From Amylostereum areolatum (taxonomy: Eukaryota; Basidiomycota; Agaricomycetes; Russulales; Stereaceae): a stretch of 64,000 nucleotides of DNA. The stretch spans positions 558,001-622,000 of the forward strand of contig SAXG01000004.1 in the NCBI GenBank assembly GCA_012932865.1, in the 5' to 3' direction. The stretch's first letter is position 1. Each line of letters opens with the position of its first letter. Positions 11,056-23,464 of this stretch are shown here, piece after piece. Made by a program: the position numbers and the translations under genes. The notes under the pieces were generated by a model. The model was not told the DNA's origin, searched no databases, and was given only the letters and a program-made list of their open reading frames with translations.

Positions 11056-12444
11056 TCAGAAAGCCATGGGCCGAGGAGGAGGAACCAGCGATGCGGTGTG
11101 GTTGTTGGTAGACCAGACATGGAACTCTTCCCCCAAGTGTCGCGCCCCCTTCTCAAAGATGCGCGTTTCGAGAGTCGACACCCCGCCAAGCGCCTTCATG
11201 ACATCGTCAATGGTGAAGCGAAGAGGGCCACGAGTTTGAGAAGTGTCTGGCGCCTTGCTGTATATCATGTCGAAGAATCCAGGCGTTGGGCTATACACAG
11301 AGAGCAGACATTAATGAAAAACCGTAGGCCGTCGCTCTACTTACCTTGGGGCATCGGGTTTGATAGCGACCGTGTCCGCGTTGAGAGAGATGATATGCAA
11401 GCTAGATATCCGAGAGAGTTGCGTTGGTCTTTTGGTGGCAGCCAGGTCTACCCGAAGAACGTTGCGGTTGTTGTCCAGAGAAGGCTCCTGGCCGGCGATG
11501 GGGCGTTTTGGCGACCTGTCCCCTCCGATAGCGGCGATGGACATGGGAAACGGCGGGGTATTCGGACGCGTACGCTTGGCAGGTCGCGGAGCGGAGTCCG
11601 GCGAGTCCATTTGGTCGATCTGGCGTTTCGACCTCGCGGGTCGCGTGCCCATTTCCGGTCCACGAGATTCGGGCGTGGGACGGGAGGTCGTCGTCTGCTG
11701 CAGGGCTGGAGGCGCTGCCGTGACGCGATGCGTCGCTTGACGTCCTTGGATCGCGCGCTTCATTGGCAGAGGTGCGGCACGCCCTAGACGACAAAAATAC
11801 GTTAGGCGACGGTATGAAAGCGCGTATAGGTGCATGTATGCTGTACCGTCGAGCACATAGGGGCTCATGGATATGCAAAAGCGTTCCTTCACGGCCTGGG
11901 CGATCCAGCTCGCGTCGAAAACCTGTGCCAGGCGAATGGTCAGACCGTAAACATCCGACGACCACAGGGAGCGTACTAGGAGCGATTTATCCGAAAGTCT
12001 GCGCGCGCAAGGCGTGAGTTCAACTCAGATATTAAACCGCAGAGATGGAACGCGCATTTTTACCCAGGGGTCATCGACTTGACCGCTGCAGAAGTAGTAC
12101 TTTGCGTTGCGCCTCTCCTCCTCGGAGCGAGCTATGGTACCGCCCCACGCCGCTGCTCGGATGCTGAGATTAATATTCCACACACGCGAGTCCGAGGAGG
12201 CGATATACCCCACGATAAAAGGTCTTCGCGGTGGACGGCTGGGCTGAAACAAGCTACGATGCGGTTTAGAAACGGTCAAGGAGGTGCACCTGGGTGAAAT
12301 GATCAAGCCATACTTACCAGAGCCGGTGAAAAGCTTCAAAGTGACGGTCTGCCATCGCGATGTTCCGTCGGTGTGCAGGAGCCAGACACGGCAGGCGAGC
12401 AGGAAAGCTGTTGGACGGCGCCAAAGTGGAAAGAATGAAGGCAA
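11056..12444 (-). CDS. hypothetical protein (model uncertain)
   Basis: Not recognised. Several open segments on the minus strand join by plausible GT-AG introns. The last exon (about 11056-11290) reads TPGFFDMIYSKAPDTSQ to HTASLVPPPRPMAF and stop. A Pro/Arg-rich, apparently disordered exon (about 11345-11790) follows upstream. Before it comes a globular-looking part with SLLVRSLWSSDVYGLTIRLA, FDASWIAQAVKERF and WNINLSIRAAAWGG (about 11800-12260). Upstream of 12310 the frame and start are ambiguous. A long open frame would begin at 12559, but that ATG overlaps the start of the divergent gene at 12558 and is unlikely. No function can be assigned. Confidence 0.4.
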
Positions 12445-12557
12445 GCGGCAAACGCGCTGTCTGAGAAACAGACGCCGTCGCTCGCGCTAATAGCTCTGCA
12501 TCGACCGTCCGTGCTTTGTTTCCGTCGACGTTGTGCGGTTGGTTCGATTTTTGACCC

Positions 12558-13739
12558 ATGGACGCCTCATCATCTCAACCGAGGCCAGAAAACGGCCAGG
12601 ACGCGCCTGTCGTGATCAAGTCGGAAGAGCGGACAAGGGTGCGTGCGCCGTGCGGTCCCTGCGAGAAGGCTCCGGCTTTCGGCCACCGACTCACTCACGT
12701 CCTCCGCTCATCCTCGTACTACCTTCAGGCGTTGCCACCGCAATCCTACTCTCGTAATATGCGCTACAAAGAACGGTGCGCGCGCCTCTCGCCTTGTCCG
12801 TCTTGTCCTGAACCAGAACGACGCGTCTCAGATTTCAGAATCTACGCGACCAGTACGAGCAGGTGGTTGCCGTAGGTCTTTCCCTCATCCTTCTGATTCG
12901 TGCGTAGTCTCAATCGTTACCTTGTCCTTGTATGCAGCGTCGTGAAGAAAGCCAACGCGACTGGGCTCTCGCCGTCGCAAAGGAGCGTAAGATGCAGGCA
13001 GAGATAGAGTGCGTGACTTCGCCCCCCGGGCTCTTTCACGCACTGTTCTCTGCTAACGCCCCGATTTCCAGCCTTCTCCTCGACGCACTGGCCCCCATGT
13101 TTCCCGACGAACATGACCCGTACTACTCGACGATGCCCCCGACAGGCTACGGCTATCCGACCCATGCCTACCCCGCCGCGCCGCCACCTCCCAACGCTTA
13201 CGCCGAGCCTTACCCGCCCCAGCCGGATCCGTACGCCCACCCGCATCATTCCCACCGCTCGCACGCGCAGCCAGAGCCATATCCGCCCCCAGGCCACGCC
13301 CACGCCTCTTTCCTGCCATCTTATCCCTCGCCGTACAGCCGAACATCCGCCACCTGCACCTTATGTCAACGGCCACGGCCGCACCAACGGCCACAGCACC
13401 AACGGCGGCGCTCACGGCATGGCAGAGGGCTGGCGTTCATCCTCCAGTAAGTCACCGCCGCACATCACCCATCACACATCCCATCCCATCCCATCCCCAT
13501 CCCCATCCCCATCCCATCCCCATCCCCATCCGTCCCTCTGCTCCATTCTCATCTTTCTTCTCACACCCGATCTAACCGTCTGATTCGCTTCCAGCCCGAT
13601 GCGCGTTCGGAATACTCGGCCCCGCCACCACGACGGTCCTGATATCGTCCAACCGTCCAGCCCTCGCCTCCCTCTCACCCTCTTCGCACGTTCCCTCCAC
13701 GTTCCTACCCGCTCCGCCGACCCTCCCCTCCCCAAATAA
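12558..13739 (+). CDS. INO80 complex subunit F-like coiled-coil protein
   Basis: Starts MDASSSQPRPENGQ at 12558. After small exons it has a heptad-like segment, MRYKERFQNLRDQYEQVVA, then RREESQRDWALAVAKERKMQ and AEIDLLLDALAPMF. This resembles the short coiled coil of INO80F/TFPT-type chromatin-remodelling subunits (a YKxKY-like start, then a run ending DLLLD). The rest is Pro/Tyr/His-rich and disordered. Near 13334-13340 the frame seems to slip by one base: the downstream frame PPPAPYVNGHGRTNGHSTNG looks native, while the unshifted frame turns Arg-rich. An intron follows with a CCATCC repeat. The stop at 13737-13739 belongs to the unshifted frame; the other frame would stop near 13800. The family assignment is inference from one short motif region. 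Confidence 0.55.
13479..13531. repeat. (CCATCC)n microsatellite
   Basis: An imperfect CCATCC/CCCATC run of about 53 bp inside a likely intron of the INO80F-like gene, between a GTAAGT donor at about 13448 and a CCAG acceptor near 13594. Confidence 0.85.
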
Positions 13740-15261
13740 GCCCCGCTCCAATTCCGCTCTCCCGCTCTCCAACTCTCCCACTCTCCCGTTATCCCCCTGT
13801 TAGTGTACTTGACCCCCTGCGCGTCTGTCTATCCGTCTACTATCATCATCGATCCTTCCTCTTCCTCTCCCGCCGAACTCCCGGGTTCCCCACCTTCAAA
13901 GCAAAAGACCCCACCCCCTAAGCTCGCGCCCGTCGCCGATTTTCGCGCTCCTCGGATCATCCAAGCTCGCCCTAGCGCTCGCGCCTACACATGTCCGTCC
14001 CGCAGAATCTGGAGCTTGAACCTGCCTTCAGTTCCTTGCAGTTCTGAAGCTTATACGCCACCCGAGGCGAGAAGCGCGCGCGCGCACGGACATGTCCCTC
14101 CCTGATGCCGCTGCCCCCTTCGAATCTTGAACGCAAAAAAAAAACATGAGTGGGAGAAAGCCTCCTGCGCCACCGAAACCCGCTTCCAATACGCTGCCAG
14201 CTTAACTGACTTCTACACCGGATGCCCGCCGACGTCCCGGAAAGGCCTCCAGGCCACCCCACCCATCCATCCACACGCATAATCCCATCCACACGCATAA
14301 TACCTACACACCCTTCGCACCGTGACCACATGGCCGCGCAGAAAACAAGGTTTTTTCTCGAATCTATACAAACGCCAACAGCGCATTTTTGGGGAGGAGA
14401 GAGGAAACTGAACTGTGGATGGAAAGTGGGCGGGTGGGATATCTTGGTTATACATGTCTAGGGGCGGGGCGGGGCGGGGTGATGGGGAAGAGCAGGTGGG
14501 GCGGGCGAGGTATCAAAAAGGGGGCGGTGACTGTAAGGCCTGCAACACATGGTCCGGGAGGGAGGAACAAGAGAGGCAAAAGGGAGAGGGTACATGCAAC
14601 AAGCAAATGATGCAGAGGGAGGGGACGGTATACGTACGTCATATACAGCGTTGGTATGGTCATGTACAAAAAATGTCCGCGGTAGATATCATGGAGAGAT
14701 GCAAAAAGGGAAAAGAAATGCGAATCCCGCGCCGCCTACAGGTTTGACGATAGGAAAGCAGAGGAAAAGGTGGTAGGAGACAGGAGAAACCGACGGCGAT
14801 GAAGGACGGACGGGTCTGCGGGAGACAAGAGGTCCAAAACAACGGACGGGATATGAGCGAGAAGATGTTCCACATCGCGGAGAGTTCGGAAAGAAAAGGG
14901 GCGAAGGATGGTGGGTGCTAAATAGATAGTGCGCTGCGAATTGAACACAAGGGAGAGATGGCAAAAAGCAGGATGCGGGGTGCAACAAAGGAAGAACCGA
15001 GGTGAGTGGGAGGGACGACGAGCTACAGGAGACGGCATTGACGGATGTATAAGAGCACATGCAGGCGAACAAGATGGTGATGGACAAAACGAAACATGGA
15101 CGCTGGACAAGAACGACACAGGGCCAAGGGCTGCCGAAAAACTGCTGCAAGACCGGAAATAGCGCGGCGCGGGGTGGGGTGGTCGTTGAGGTTCGCCGAC
15201 AGCGGTAAGCGGGGATCTCTATGAGCCTTCCGGACTCCACCCATTCATTCCAACATCCCCT
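13740..15261. other. convergent intergenic region with low-complexity DNA
   Basis: About 1.5 kb between the ends of the INO80F-like gene (+) and the HSF gene (-). It holds pyrimidine-rich and purine-rich stretches, a doubled ATCCACACGCATAAT unit near 14270-14303 and a GGGGC repeat at 14461-14479. Long open frames occur on both strands but look compositional. I see no convincing gene. Confidence 0.5.
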
Positions 15262-17705
15262 TCAAGATCCTGGGGACGGCTTGGGCAACGTCGGCACGGT
15301 GGGCAACGCCGGGAGATTCCCGAGCTGGCCTGTGCCCCTCCCCATGCTCCCACCCGCGATGCTCTGCACCATCTCGTCTCTGCGCACCAGCCCGCTCCCG
15401 CTCCTCGGCCTGGTCGTCGCCCAGCCGCTTCCAAGCCCGTATCCCAGCGGCGCGGAGTCGCTACGCGCGCGCTTTCCGGCCACTTGCGTGCGCTGGCGTT
15501 TGGCGCTGCCAAAGTCGTCGTAACCCGGCTGCTGCTGCTGCTGCTGCTGCGTGAACGAATGCTGACGCGACAGCGTGTGGGACTGGGATAGGTGAGGAAG
15601 ATGCGAGGGAAAGTCGCCCGTCGTCGGGCTTGAACTGGGGCTGAGAGAGTGCAACGAGCCCGCGATCGACGGAGCGGAAGAGAGGGAGGGAGGGAACGGG
15701 TTCGAGGGCAGAGACATGTTGGGCGAGGTGACGAAGATGTTCGGGCTGTCGCTGGGCTCCATGAGATCGGTGGGGAATGTCGGCACTGCAAGGCGGGTTG
15801 ATCGTGGGACGGGCACGTCGATGACCCAAGGGAGGGGCGCGAGAATGGGAAGAGTGAGCGCGAGTGAGCGTCATGGACGATTACGTCATAGAGCAAAAGG
15901 ACACGCACACCAGCCGGGGAGATTCTTCTCGACGACGTCGTAGAGCGACTTGGTGAGCGCAGCGAGGCGTTCGACCTTGGCCCGCTCGGCGGCAAGCGCA
16001 GCGCCCACGCGCCTGTTCTCGTCGCGCATCTGGTTCAGCTGCGCGGCGACCTCTCCGGGGAGCTCGACGCGATGTTTGACGGACGGGTCCGGCTCCAGCG
16101 CCTTGCGTTTAATCTCCTCGAGGAGGTCGGGACGGCCGCGCAAAAACTTGTGATGGGAGAATTCCCAAGTCTGGGCGTCGGTCGAAGTGCGTTGAGCGCG
16201 GGGGGTCTGCATGAGGACGGAAGGCAAGGTGGGGCGAAGCGGCGGAAGGGGTTATTTGAGGAGGTCGGAAAGTGAGTGGGCGATGCGGGAAGAGAGGGCG
16301 ATTTCATCAGCACTTGGGCCAGCACAAAAGGAGGGGACACAAAAAGATCGAAACATCAAAGCGCGGGACGTGAAAACTCACGCGGTTGATTTTGTGGAAG
16401 CCGTACATGTTGAGTTGACGGACGAAACTCGAGAACTGGGGTAGGAATGATTCGCGGATGAGCGTCTGGACACATGCGGAGAACCAACGGGGGGGGAGGC
16501 AAACTCACGTTGTTGTGCTTAAAATGAGAGCCGAGGATGCTTCGGCTGAACTCGCCCACGTTGGAGACGACGAAGCTGGGGACGAACGAAGAGGAAGGGG
16601 GTCAAGGAGAGGAACACGAGGATGAAAAGGCCGTGTACCTGGTACCGAGCTCGGTCCAGGCGATGAAATGAGCGGATTTGGGGTCGTTGATCATCCTTCG
16701 GGGAGGGATGAGCGCGAGGGCAGGGGAGAGGAGGGTGGGGGAAGGACGTACTGATACAGCTTTGTGACGAAGTTGTTGGTGCCGAGGGGTTTGCCGATGA
16801 TGCCCATGCTGCTGGCCTGAAGGGAGTGAGAGGACAAAGAGGCGGAGGGAGGGTCTACGGAGCGCATGGGGTCGTCCTGGTCGCTGCCGCTGCCGTCGAT
16901 GGGACTGCCGTTGGGGTCGGCGGAGGGGTAAGCCATGTCGACTTCATCGTAGGGGGTGCCTGCGGGGGTATCCGTGGAAAACATGTGTTCCTCGAGGCTG
17001 GGGGCAAGGGGCGTGGCGGAGGAGAAGGAGCGTTTGCGAGGGACGGATTTGTCGGAAGCGGAAGAAGAACGCGAGCTGAGGCCAATCCGACGGGCGGAAA
17101 GGTCGTGGTTGGGGTCTTCGTAGCCGTGGCGGAGGCCCTTGGTCGGGCGGGGCGAACGAGAACTGGGATTGGGGTTGTTGCTGTGGGTGAAAGTGGGAAT
17201 GGGAGTGGTGCGAGTGACCGCCAAAGGGAGTGTGGGGGGTGTTCGGGCCTTGTGAAGGACTGATGGGGGTGATGGGGGACATTCCGCTGGTAGCGGTGCT
17301 TGCGAGCGGGGAGGGGTTAATCGGAGAGAGGTTTGTGGGAGAAGCGACGGAAAGAGAAGAAAGGTTGAGAGAGAGATTTGTGTGGGAACGGTCGAGCTGC
17401 ATAGATGGATCTGAACCGGGGTTCGGGTGGAAGCCGTAGCTGTAAGGTGGAGGTTGTTGTTGCTGCTGTTGTTGCTGCTGTTGCTGTTGCTGCTGCTGTT
17501 GCTGCTGGTCGGTAGCGGGTGTGGAGGGGGAGGAGTAGGCGGAGGACTGGTTGTTGGGTTGAAGGAGATGGGGAGCTGGGGGCCAGGACTGAGGGGGATT
17601 CTGGCGAGAGTGATTGGGGTGAAGGTGGGGGAGCTGCTGCTGGTTCTGATGAGGAAAGGAAAGCTCGCCGGGAGGAATCGAAGAGGGATATTGGGAGATG
17701 TCCAT
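15262..17705 (-). CDS. HSF1: heat shock transcription factor
   Basis: Winged-helix HSF that binds nGAAn repeats. Start MDISQYPSSIPPGELSFP at 17705. A long disordered N-terminus contains an 18-residue polyQ tract, then His/Pro/Ser-rich DNA-facing sequence. The DNA-binding domain begins NNFVTKLYQMINDPKSAHF near 16750 and continues FIAWTELGTSFVVSNV, GEFSRSILGSHFKHNN, FSSFVRQLNMYGFHKINR and QTWEFSHHKFLRGRPDLL, split by three introns. The trimerisation helices (QLNQMRDENRRVGAALAAER, then LAALTKSLYDVVEK) follow. The C-terminal part is Ser/Pro-rich with a second short polyQ near 15525-15551. It stops at TGA 15262-15264. An apparent extra G at 17136-17138 breaks the frame in the disordered N-terminus: SFAPPDQ should join GLRHGYEDP. 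Probably the only HSF1-type factor here. Confidence 0.92.
17454..17507 (-). repeat. CAG/CAA tract encoding about 18 Gln in HSF
   Basis: Mixed CAA and CAG codons encode an uninterrupted glutamine run in the N-terminal disordered region of the heat shock factor. The codon mixture limits slippage compared with a pure CAG run. Confidence 0.85.
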
Positions 17706-18238
17706 GGACGAAGAGAGGGGGAGAGAGAGGGAACGGGATAAGGCAGAAAAGGAAAAAGGAAAAAGGGAGACGGTTATCCGAATCGCATTCGGGGACGGGT
17801 CGTGATCGAAACGGAGGAGAGCCCAAGGCGCGAGCGGGATGACGAGGCTATCGACCGTAGGCTACCAACCAAGTGAAGCGTGAACCCGGTATATAACCGA
17901 TGTAAGCCTCGATAGTGGCCTCCATCCCATCCTTTCATTCATTTCGTTCGTAGCTCGATTACGATCAAGGACTATCCGACCCCTATTCGATATCACCGCC
18001 GTTCGAACCCCGTCCCACCTGATCGCTTTCCTCTCTTCTCTCCGCGGCCATAGTCCTATCTTCATTCTCACCCTGCCCTTTTTCTGATTTTTCCATTCCC
18101 TTTTCCCTTTGATTGCTGACGACATACATACCGCCTCGTGTTCGCATCCCCGCCTGTGCCCAACCCACCTGATCCTCGGTACTACAACCAATCAATCACC
18201 CGCAACAGTACAACACACAACAATGTTCGCCCAATTCC
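17706..18238. promoter_or_regulatory. HSF upstream region
   Basis: About 530 bp between the HSF start and the stop of the YTP1-like gene; both are on the minus strand. It should carry the HSF promoter. The near side is AT-rich with TTC/TTTC clusters around 17930-17950, but I find no canonical three-unit heat shock element. Confidence 0.4.
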
Positions 18239-20301
18239 CTAATCTTCTTCTTCTTCCTCCCCGATTATATGCACCGGCCCACTCCGCAGCGGAGCTGTAC
18301 TCTGCGAAGGCCCCCCCGCCGTCGTCGGTATCCGCGCGTACCACCCCCCCGCCGACGTCGGACTCTGCAGCTCGATCCCGCCCGCACCGACGATCTCCTT
18401 CCTCGCCGCGCCCGTTCCCGCCCCGTTGCGCCCCGATGTGCCGTAAACGTTGATCAAGAACAGGACGTGCGTGTACAGTATAAATGAAATGCTAGGCCGC
18501 ATCCGTCAACTGACGTCAGTTTCCCTAACACCGTTAACTCCAAATCTCACCTGAACATGATCAAGATGTACGTGACATGATCCATCCCGTTGCCGTGCAC
18601 GTATTCCAGCTCTTCGTCCGTCGCCGACATGAAAAGGATCCTGCCCAAACTCATCAGTTTCCCACCCATCTTCCCACCATCATCCAACGTCCTCACCCTG
18701 AGCAAACCAAAAGCTACCCAACATCTACCTCAGCACAGCTCTCTACCCGGAAGAATGCACACGCACGAATGGAGGGAGATATCGGAACGCTTTGCCCGCA
18801 CTCGCGCTCTCCGAACCGTCGGTCAGCGTATCCTCGCTCTGGTCGTCCGCCACCCTTTCCACAGAGTCCCACGGGCAGGTATTTCGGCATAACGAAGCAG
18901 ACTTCGACGATAGCGCGTCACACCGGCCAACATAGAGGTCCAACCGAACATGCTGTGTACCTCCGTCGATATCATCAACGCTTGGGCGTGGTTGGACATC
19001 GCGTAGCCCGTCAGGATGATGCTAACGCGCGCCGTCAGCGAAACCGAAAAGCAGGATCTCGGTCAACTCGTACATGATCGATGGTACCACAGTGCGCTAC
19101 ACAACTTGTCAGCCATCCGAAGAACCGTTCTAGGAATACGTAGCTCAATGATCATACCTGATTGTTTCGCGCGAGGTACACCCCGAGGATGCCCCCGCAC
19201 CACCCTGTGAAATCTCGTCAAGCCCCCCCTACCTTAAAAAAAAGAGGGTGAAGAACTCACACAGGATGCCAAGGATTCTAAACCCCGGGTCAGCCTGGGT
19301 CAGCACACAGAAGACAAAGGTTCCGATAGCCTGTACGTACGTGTGCTGCATGTCCTTGACGGACCAATGCGAGCCGCGGTGTTCCGTAAACGTATTGACT
19401 GCGTAAGAATGAGCCCTGCACCCCACCCCGCCGAAAGCCAATTCGTCTCACCGATACCCTGCAGACGGACGGGTCAAGTCAACGACGTCGACGCCAAAGA
19501 CCCGAAACTTGCTCACCCAGAGAAGGATAACCCAGGAGTCCCACCACTCGGGACTGCGGCCGCTCTTCCTGATCCACATCTCGCCCACCAGCAACATAAT
19601 GCTCATAATAATTCCATACGCGATGAACCCTCCGCCCTAGAGCACGCACACGATGCATCAGCATCTGCTTTCTCACGCAGAGAACGTTCGTTACATACCA
19701 TGATATAATGAGCCAAGCACTGGCCCAGATGGCCCCCCCTGCAATACCCTCTGAACGCGATCGCGCCGAAGAGCATCTGCACCCATCCTATCACCGGATA
19801 CATCTTGCCCACGACGCCATGCGCGCGCACCGCGTACAGGCCGGATGGATCCGTTCGTGGACGTGCAGTTTGAGGTACACGCCGAGCGCGAGCTGGAGCG
19901 CGATGGGGACGAAGAGGATGTTTGCGAACGATCCGTGGGCGGAGGGCAGAAACTGGCGACCCTTGTGGGAGTGTCCGAGGATGTACCCGCCGAGGGTCAA
20001 CGCGAAGCCCACGCTCTGCGCACGCAACGTCACGTCCGTCCTGGGAGCGCAAAGAAAGAGCACGCACCTGCAGGGGGGCATGCCAACGGCTACGCGTGAT
20101 GCCGAGCACCATCCCGAGGGGGAAGAGCACGCCCCATACCGCCGCTTGCAGGAAGATGTGTATCCAGAGGATCGCGTCTACGGGCTTGTGCGCGTCCTCT
20201 TCGGAAAGTTCGTCGTGGTGCTCGTGCGCAGTCGCCAGAATCGCGGCAGATAGAAGGAGGGTGGCGGCCGTGAGCGTGTTCCGTCGCCAGGCGAGGCCCA
20301 T
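18239..20301 (-). CDS. YTP1-like integral membrane protein (DUF2427 / cytochrome b561-like)
   Basis: Fungal YTP1 family, polytopic membrane proteins of unknown function with similarity to cytochrome b561. Start at 20301 ([20 protein letters not shown], signal peptide; an in-frame ATG also lies at 20325). After a His-rich luminal start ([20 protein letters not shown]) come membrane spans: [100 protein letters not shown] and more. [20 protein letters not shown] and [20 protein letters not shown] segments are typical of the family. The last span is [20 protein letters not shown], and the tail ends in an acidic run. One G seems to be missing at 19839-19842, where HERIHP should run into LYAVRAHG. 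Conserved His residues fit haem ligation; this is inference. Confidence 0.87.
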
Positions 20302-20649
20302 TGTGCGGTAGACAAGATTTTGCAAGTCAGATGGAGTTGGAGATGGGGGGAAGTAGCTTCAGCTTCAGGTCCAGCATGGCTCCGTGTGGTCAGCGCAGGG
20401 TCAGCGCCTCGGTCAGCCACGGGAGTGAGCGGCTGATCGCCGTGAGCGTCGAACATGACGTCATGCTCCCGTTGTCAACTTTGTCCTAGACTTTCTGCAG
20501 GCTGCCAACTTCTGCCAACTTGCGTCCATATTTTTTTATCATGCATGTACCGCATTCGCTGCTACGCAATGCGTCGAGTTCGAGAAAATAAGTGATAGCA
20601 TTCAGCGCGCCCGCCGTGACCACAGGGGAAAAGGAGAGCTGAACTGGTT
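20302..20649. other. intergenic region upstream of YTP1-like gene
   Basis: About 350 bp containing the YTP1-like promoter and the GH5 3' end. A T run lies at 20530-20537. Nothing else is recognised. Confidence 0.4.
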
Positions 20650-22887
20650 CTACGATCGGTAGGGATCGCAGACATGAGGGTCATGATACTGAGACGGGTC
20701 CTTCGTAAGATATCCTCGCTCAACCCCTTCCAAATATGACCTAAAACCCGAGTGTAAGCTGTCGTACTTCGGTTGAATGAGCGACCAAGCAACCAACCAG
20801 TATCTGCCCAGATCGCTCGCCCGCGTCGTCTCCGAGTCCTCCACTCTAAAATTCCAGAACTACAGAGGCCGTGAGCGAGCCCATCCGGCATCTCCAACCA
20901 AATCGACGCGACTCACGATCCACCCGGCGGCCTTGCTCCACGCCAGCTTCTGCGCGTCCGCCCACTGGTTCAAGAATGCGTCGGTCGGAGTGAATTGAGC
21001 GGTAATGGCCCATTCCCCCGTCCACATGGGCGTATTTCCATGCGCAGCATCTATCTCAATTCGTTGTGTATCTTTCCCAATGCCAAAAGTCAGTGTGGAC
21101 CCCCTCTGACGAGGTAAAGGCTGCGTACTGCAGATGCTAGTCAGATATGCCGTTGGATTTGGGTCAGCGACGCCCTGTGATAGTATATTATGTCTTGTAT
21201 GCTTTTACTGGCTGACGAAGGCTCACCCCATAACTGAAGGAGAACGTGAGCTTTCACCAGCGTGACAGGGACAAAACGCACTTATAGTAAAGATGGTCGT
21301 CGTAGGCCTGAGGTCCATCGGCGGCCAGCGCAGGATTCGGCCGGTCAGGCGTGTTCTGCCAGTTGTAATCCATGAAACTAGGAGATGGTCAGTTCAAAAC
21401 CCTTTTCCCAGTCACCTGTGATATGGTCGTACCTTGTCGTGATCGGCTTCCGCGTCCCACTTCGACTCTTCGCCAAGCCGACGTCGAGGATGCCTGGTAT
21501 TCCGAGTTGTAGCCCCAGCCGAACAAGAATGGGTATTGCTTCAATAACCGCCTTCGCGACGGCCGGATTGAATAAATCCTGGACTTGTTGAGCAGTGGCT
21601 ACCCTTGTGAGATTGAACGAGGTCGAAGGGCTCGAGGAGCCGATGCCCAAGAGTCTCTCCATCGCTCGAACGGTTTGAACGAAATTGTGCTGGACTACGC
21701 GGGGTTCAATGACGGCGTTAGCGTGGAGAACGTGGGGATAGCCTTACAGTCACCGAACCCAGGTGTCATTGTAGCATTCATCAGCGGTTCGTTGACGGCC
21801 TCGATGGAGTACACGCTAGAGAAACTCAGGGTGGAGATGGGTAAGGCCTGTCATTACGGCCGTCCAGGTAAGTGCGCGACCATAATTGTACGGGGTCTAA
21901 GGGACCGGGTCCAGAAATGGCCGTCAGAAGCAGCGGAGTTGGTCAACACAACACCTACATAGAATTGGGGGGCGCGTGTACATCTTGGAGATGTGAAATT
22001 TGTGAGTGTGGGCTGGGATTACGGTGTAGAGGTTCTCACCTTCCCGCAAACATCTGAAGAGTGGCCTGGGCACCGGGAAGGGCATGATGGTCGAGGATGA
22101 CCTGAATATCGGCATCTCGCAACATCTTGAGTCCATTTATCTTGACCGATATCGTGAGCGCTTCGAGGAACCTGAGTAAACAGAAACCGACGACCATACC
22201 AGATATTTCAAACCGCCCCGGGGAAAGTACTCCGTGCTACGGTCAACCAGGTCTTCTATAATCCAATACCCCAACTGGTTGCAGATGTTAGATGAGGAGG
22301 CTGACAGGATAGCCTTGAATAGCTTGAACTGTCGATAGACTCACAGGAAGGCGAACCGTGTTTATCCCGACATTCTTCAGCTGGTTAACGTGGTCTTGAG
22401 TAAACCACGTAGACCTGCAGGCGGAAACGGCGTGAGCGAAAACAAATAAGACAAATATACTATAACGAACTCACCAATGTTTCGCGAATCGCTGGTCCAC
22501 GGAGTCCGGATAAGCCTTGGCCATGTCACTAGATAATGCGCTGTCAGTGACGCGAACAGGACAACCATCACGGGATAACGTACAATTCCGTGGAAATGCA
22601 TGTTGTACAGTCATCGCAGAATTCTCCACCCAGTGCCACCCATTCTGAATGGTACTTCAGGACGCCACGAACCAAGCTCCATGTGCGAAGCCACTGTACC
22701 TTCTGGAAACATCCAACTTTCAGCGACAAGCCTTATATACACAAGAGCGTGAGTGACAATCACTGACAGCTGCTGTGGAGAGCACTTACCATCCTCCCAA
22801 GTTTACTCCATAGATCTTCTCGGGACTGCCCACGATAAACGAGGGAAGTACAGCAAGTGCAAAAAGGCATGCCACTTCCAGCTTCAT
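20650..22887 (-). CDS. secreted glycoside hydrolase family 5 (exo-beta-glucanase-like)
   Basis: Retaining GH5 enzyme, probably acting on fungal beta-1,3/1,6-glucan. Start MKLEVACLFALAVLPSFIVG at 22887 is a secretion signal, followed by YGVNLGGW, the usual opening of GH5 exo-glucanases. Then come ALGGEFCDDCTTCISTEFA, FAKHWSTWFTQDHVNQLKN, GINTVRLPVSYWIIEDLV and VILDHHALPGAQATLQMFAG. The acid/base Glu is in SIEAVNEPLMNATMTPGFGD (near 21770-21830). The nucleophile Glu is in MWTGEWAITAQFTPTD (near 21000). It ends LEGVERGYLTKDPSQYHDP and stops at TAG 20650-20652. About ten introns. The exact substrate cannot be read from sequence; these proteins are common in Agaricomycetes and can act in cell-wall remodelling or biomass decay. 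Confidence 0.88.
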
Positions 22888-23464
22888 GGTAGACGCCTGG
22901 GATCAACCAGAACCAACAAGGGGGCAGAAGGTGGCGGACGACAGACCACACGGTAAGACACGCCCTTATACGCCGAGCAACAGGCGTTCAAGCGCGCGAA
23001 CCCCTTGAGAAGGATCTACACAAAACAAATTCCAGGCAGACGTTCACCCGACGTCGACTCATGTGGAAGGTATTGGTCCGGGAGGTAACCGTGTTGAAAC
23101 TTCGCGGTACGAATGTTGCGCCGTAAGCGAAGACCGACTAATGGTTCGACGTGGCGCGAGGATGTTTATGGGATGATCTGCCCGCGAAAGGACGTTGGGG
23201 AATTTCAAAGGGGAAATGAGTGCTACTCTAGGTAAACGCACGAACCTCTACATGGTCACAAGTTGGAAAGGGGAGATACAGAATCGAATCGAGGTCACAA
23301 GCCCAGAGCAAAAGTAATGGGAGGCACATACTGAGCCGGCTATTTTGGCTTCTCGCGGGCTAGGGATCCTCCGTCTCGTTGGGAAACGCCAACGTATAGT
23401 ATTGATTTCCGTCACGAGTGGGATAAAAAGGGAAGATGCGAGAACTACAACTTGGAGAAAGGTC

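Noticed and set aside
11020..11787. 255-codon open frame on the plus strand
   Set aside because: It is the complement of the Pro/Arg-rich minus-strand exon, where stops are suppressed by composition; it resembles nothing.
11056..12444. Idea that the gene encodes an XLF-like end-joining factor, a possible partner of LIG4 in the same window
   Set aside because: Only a vague resemblance in one segment and an unresolved start; the evidence is too weak to assign.
14689..15240. 183-codon minus-strand frame in the region before the HSF stop
   Set aside because: Low-complexity Ser/Pro/Phe composition from a purine-rich plus strand; no homology and no sensible splice sites.
17995..18020. tRNA B-box-like GTTCGAACC
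   Set aside because: No matching A box or cloverleaf arms upstream or downstream on either strand.
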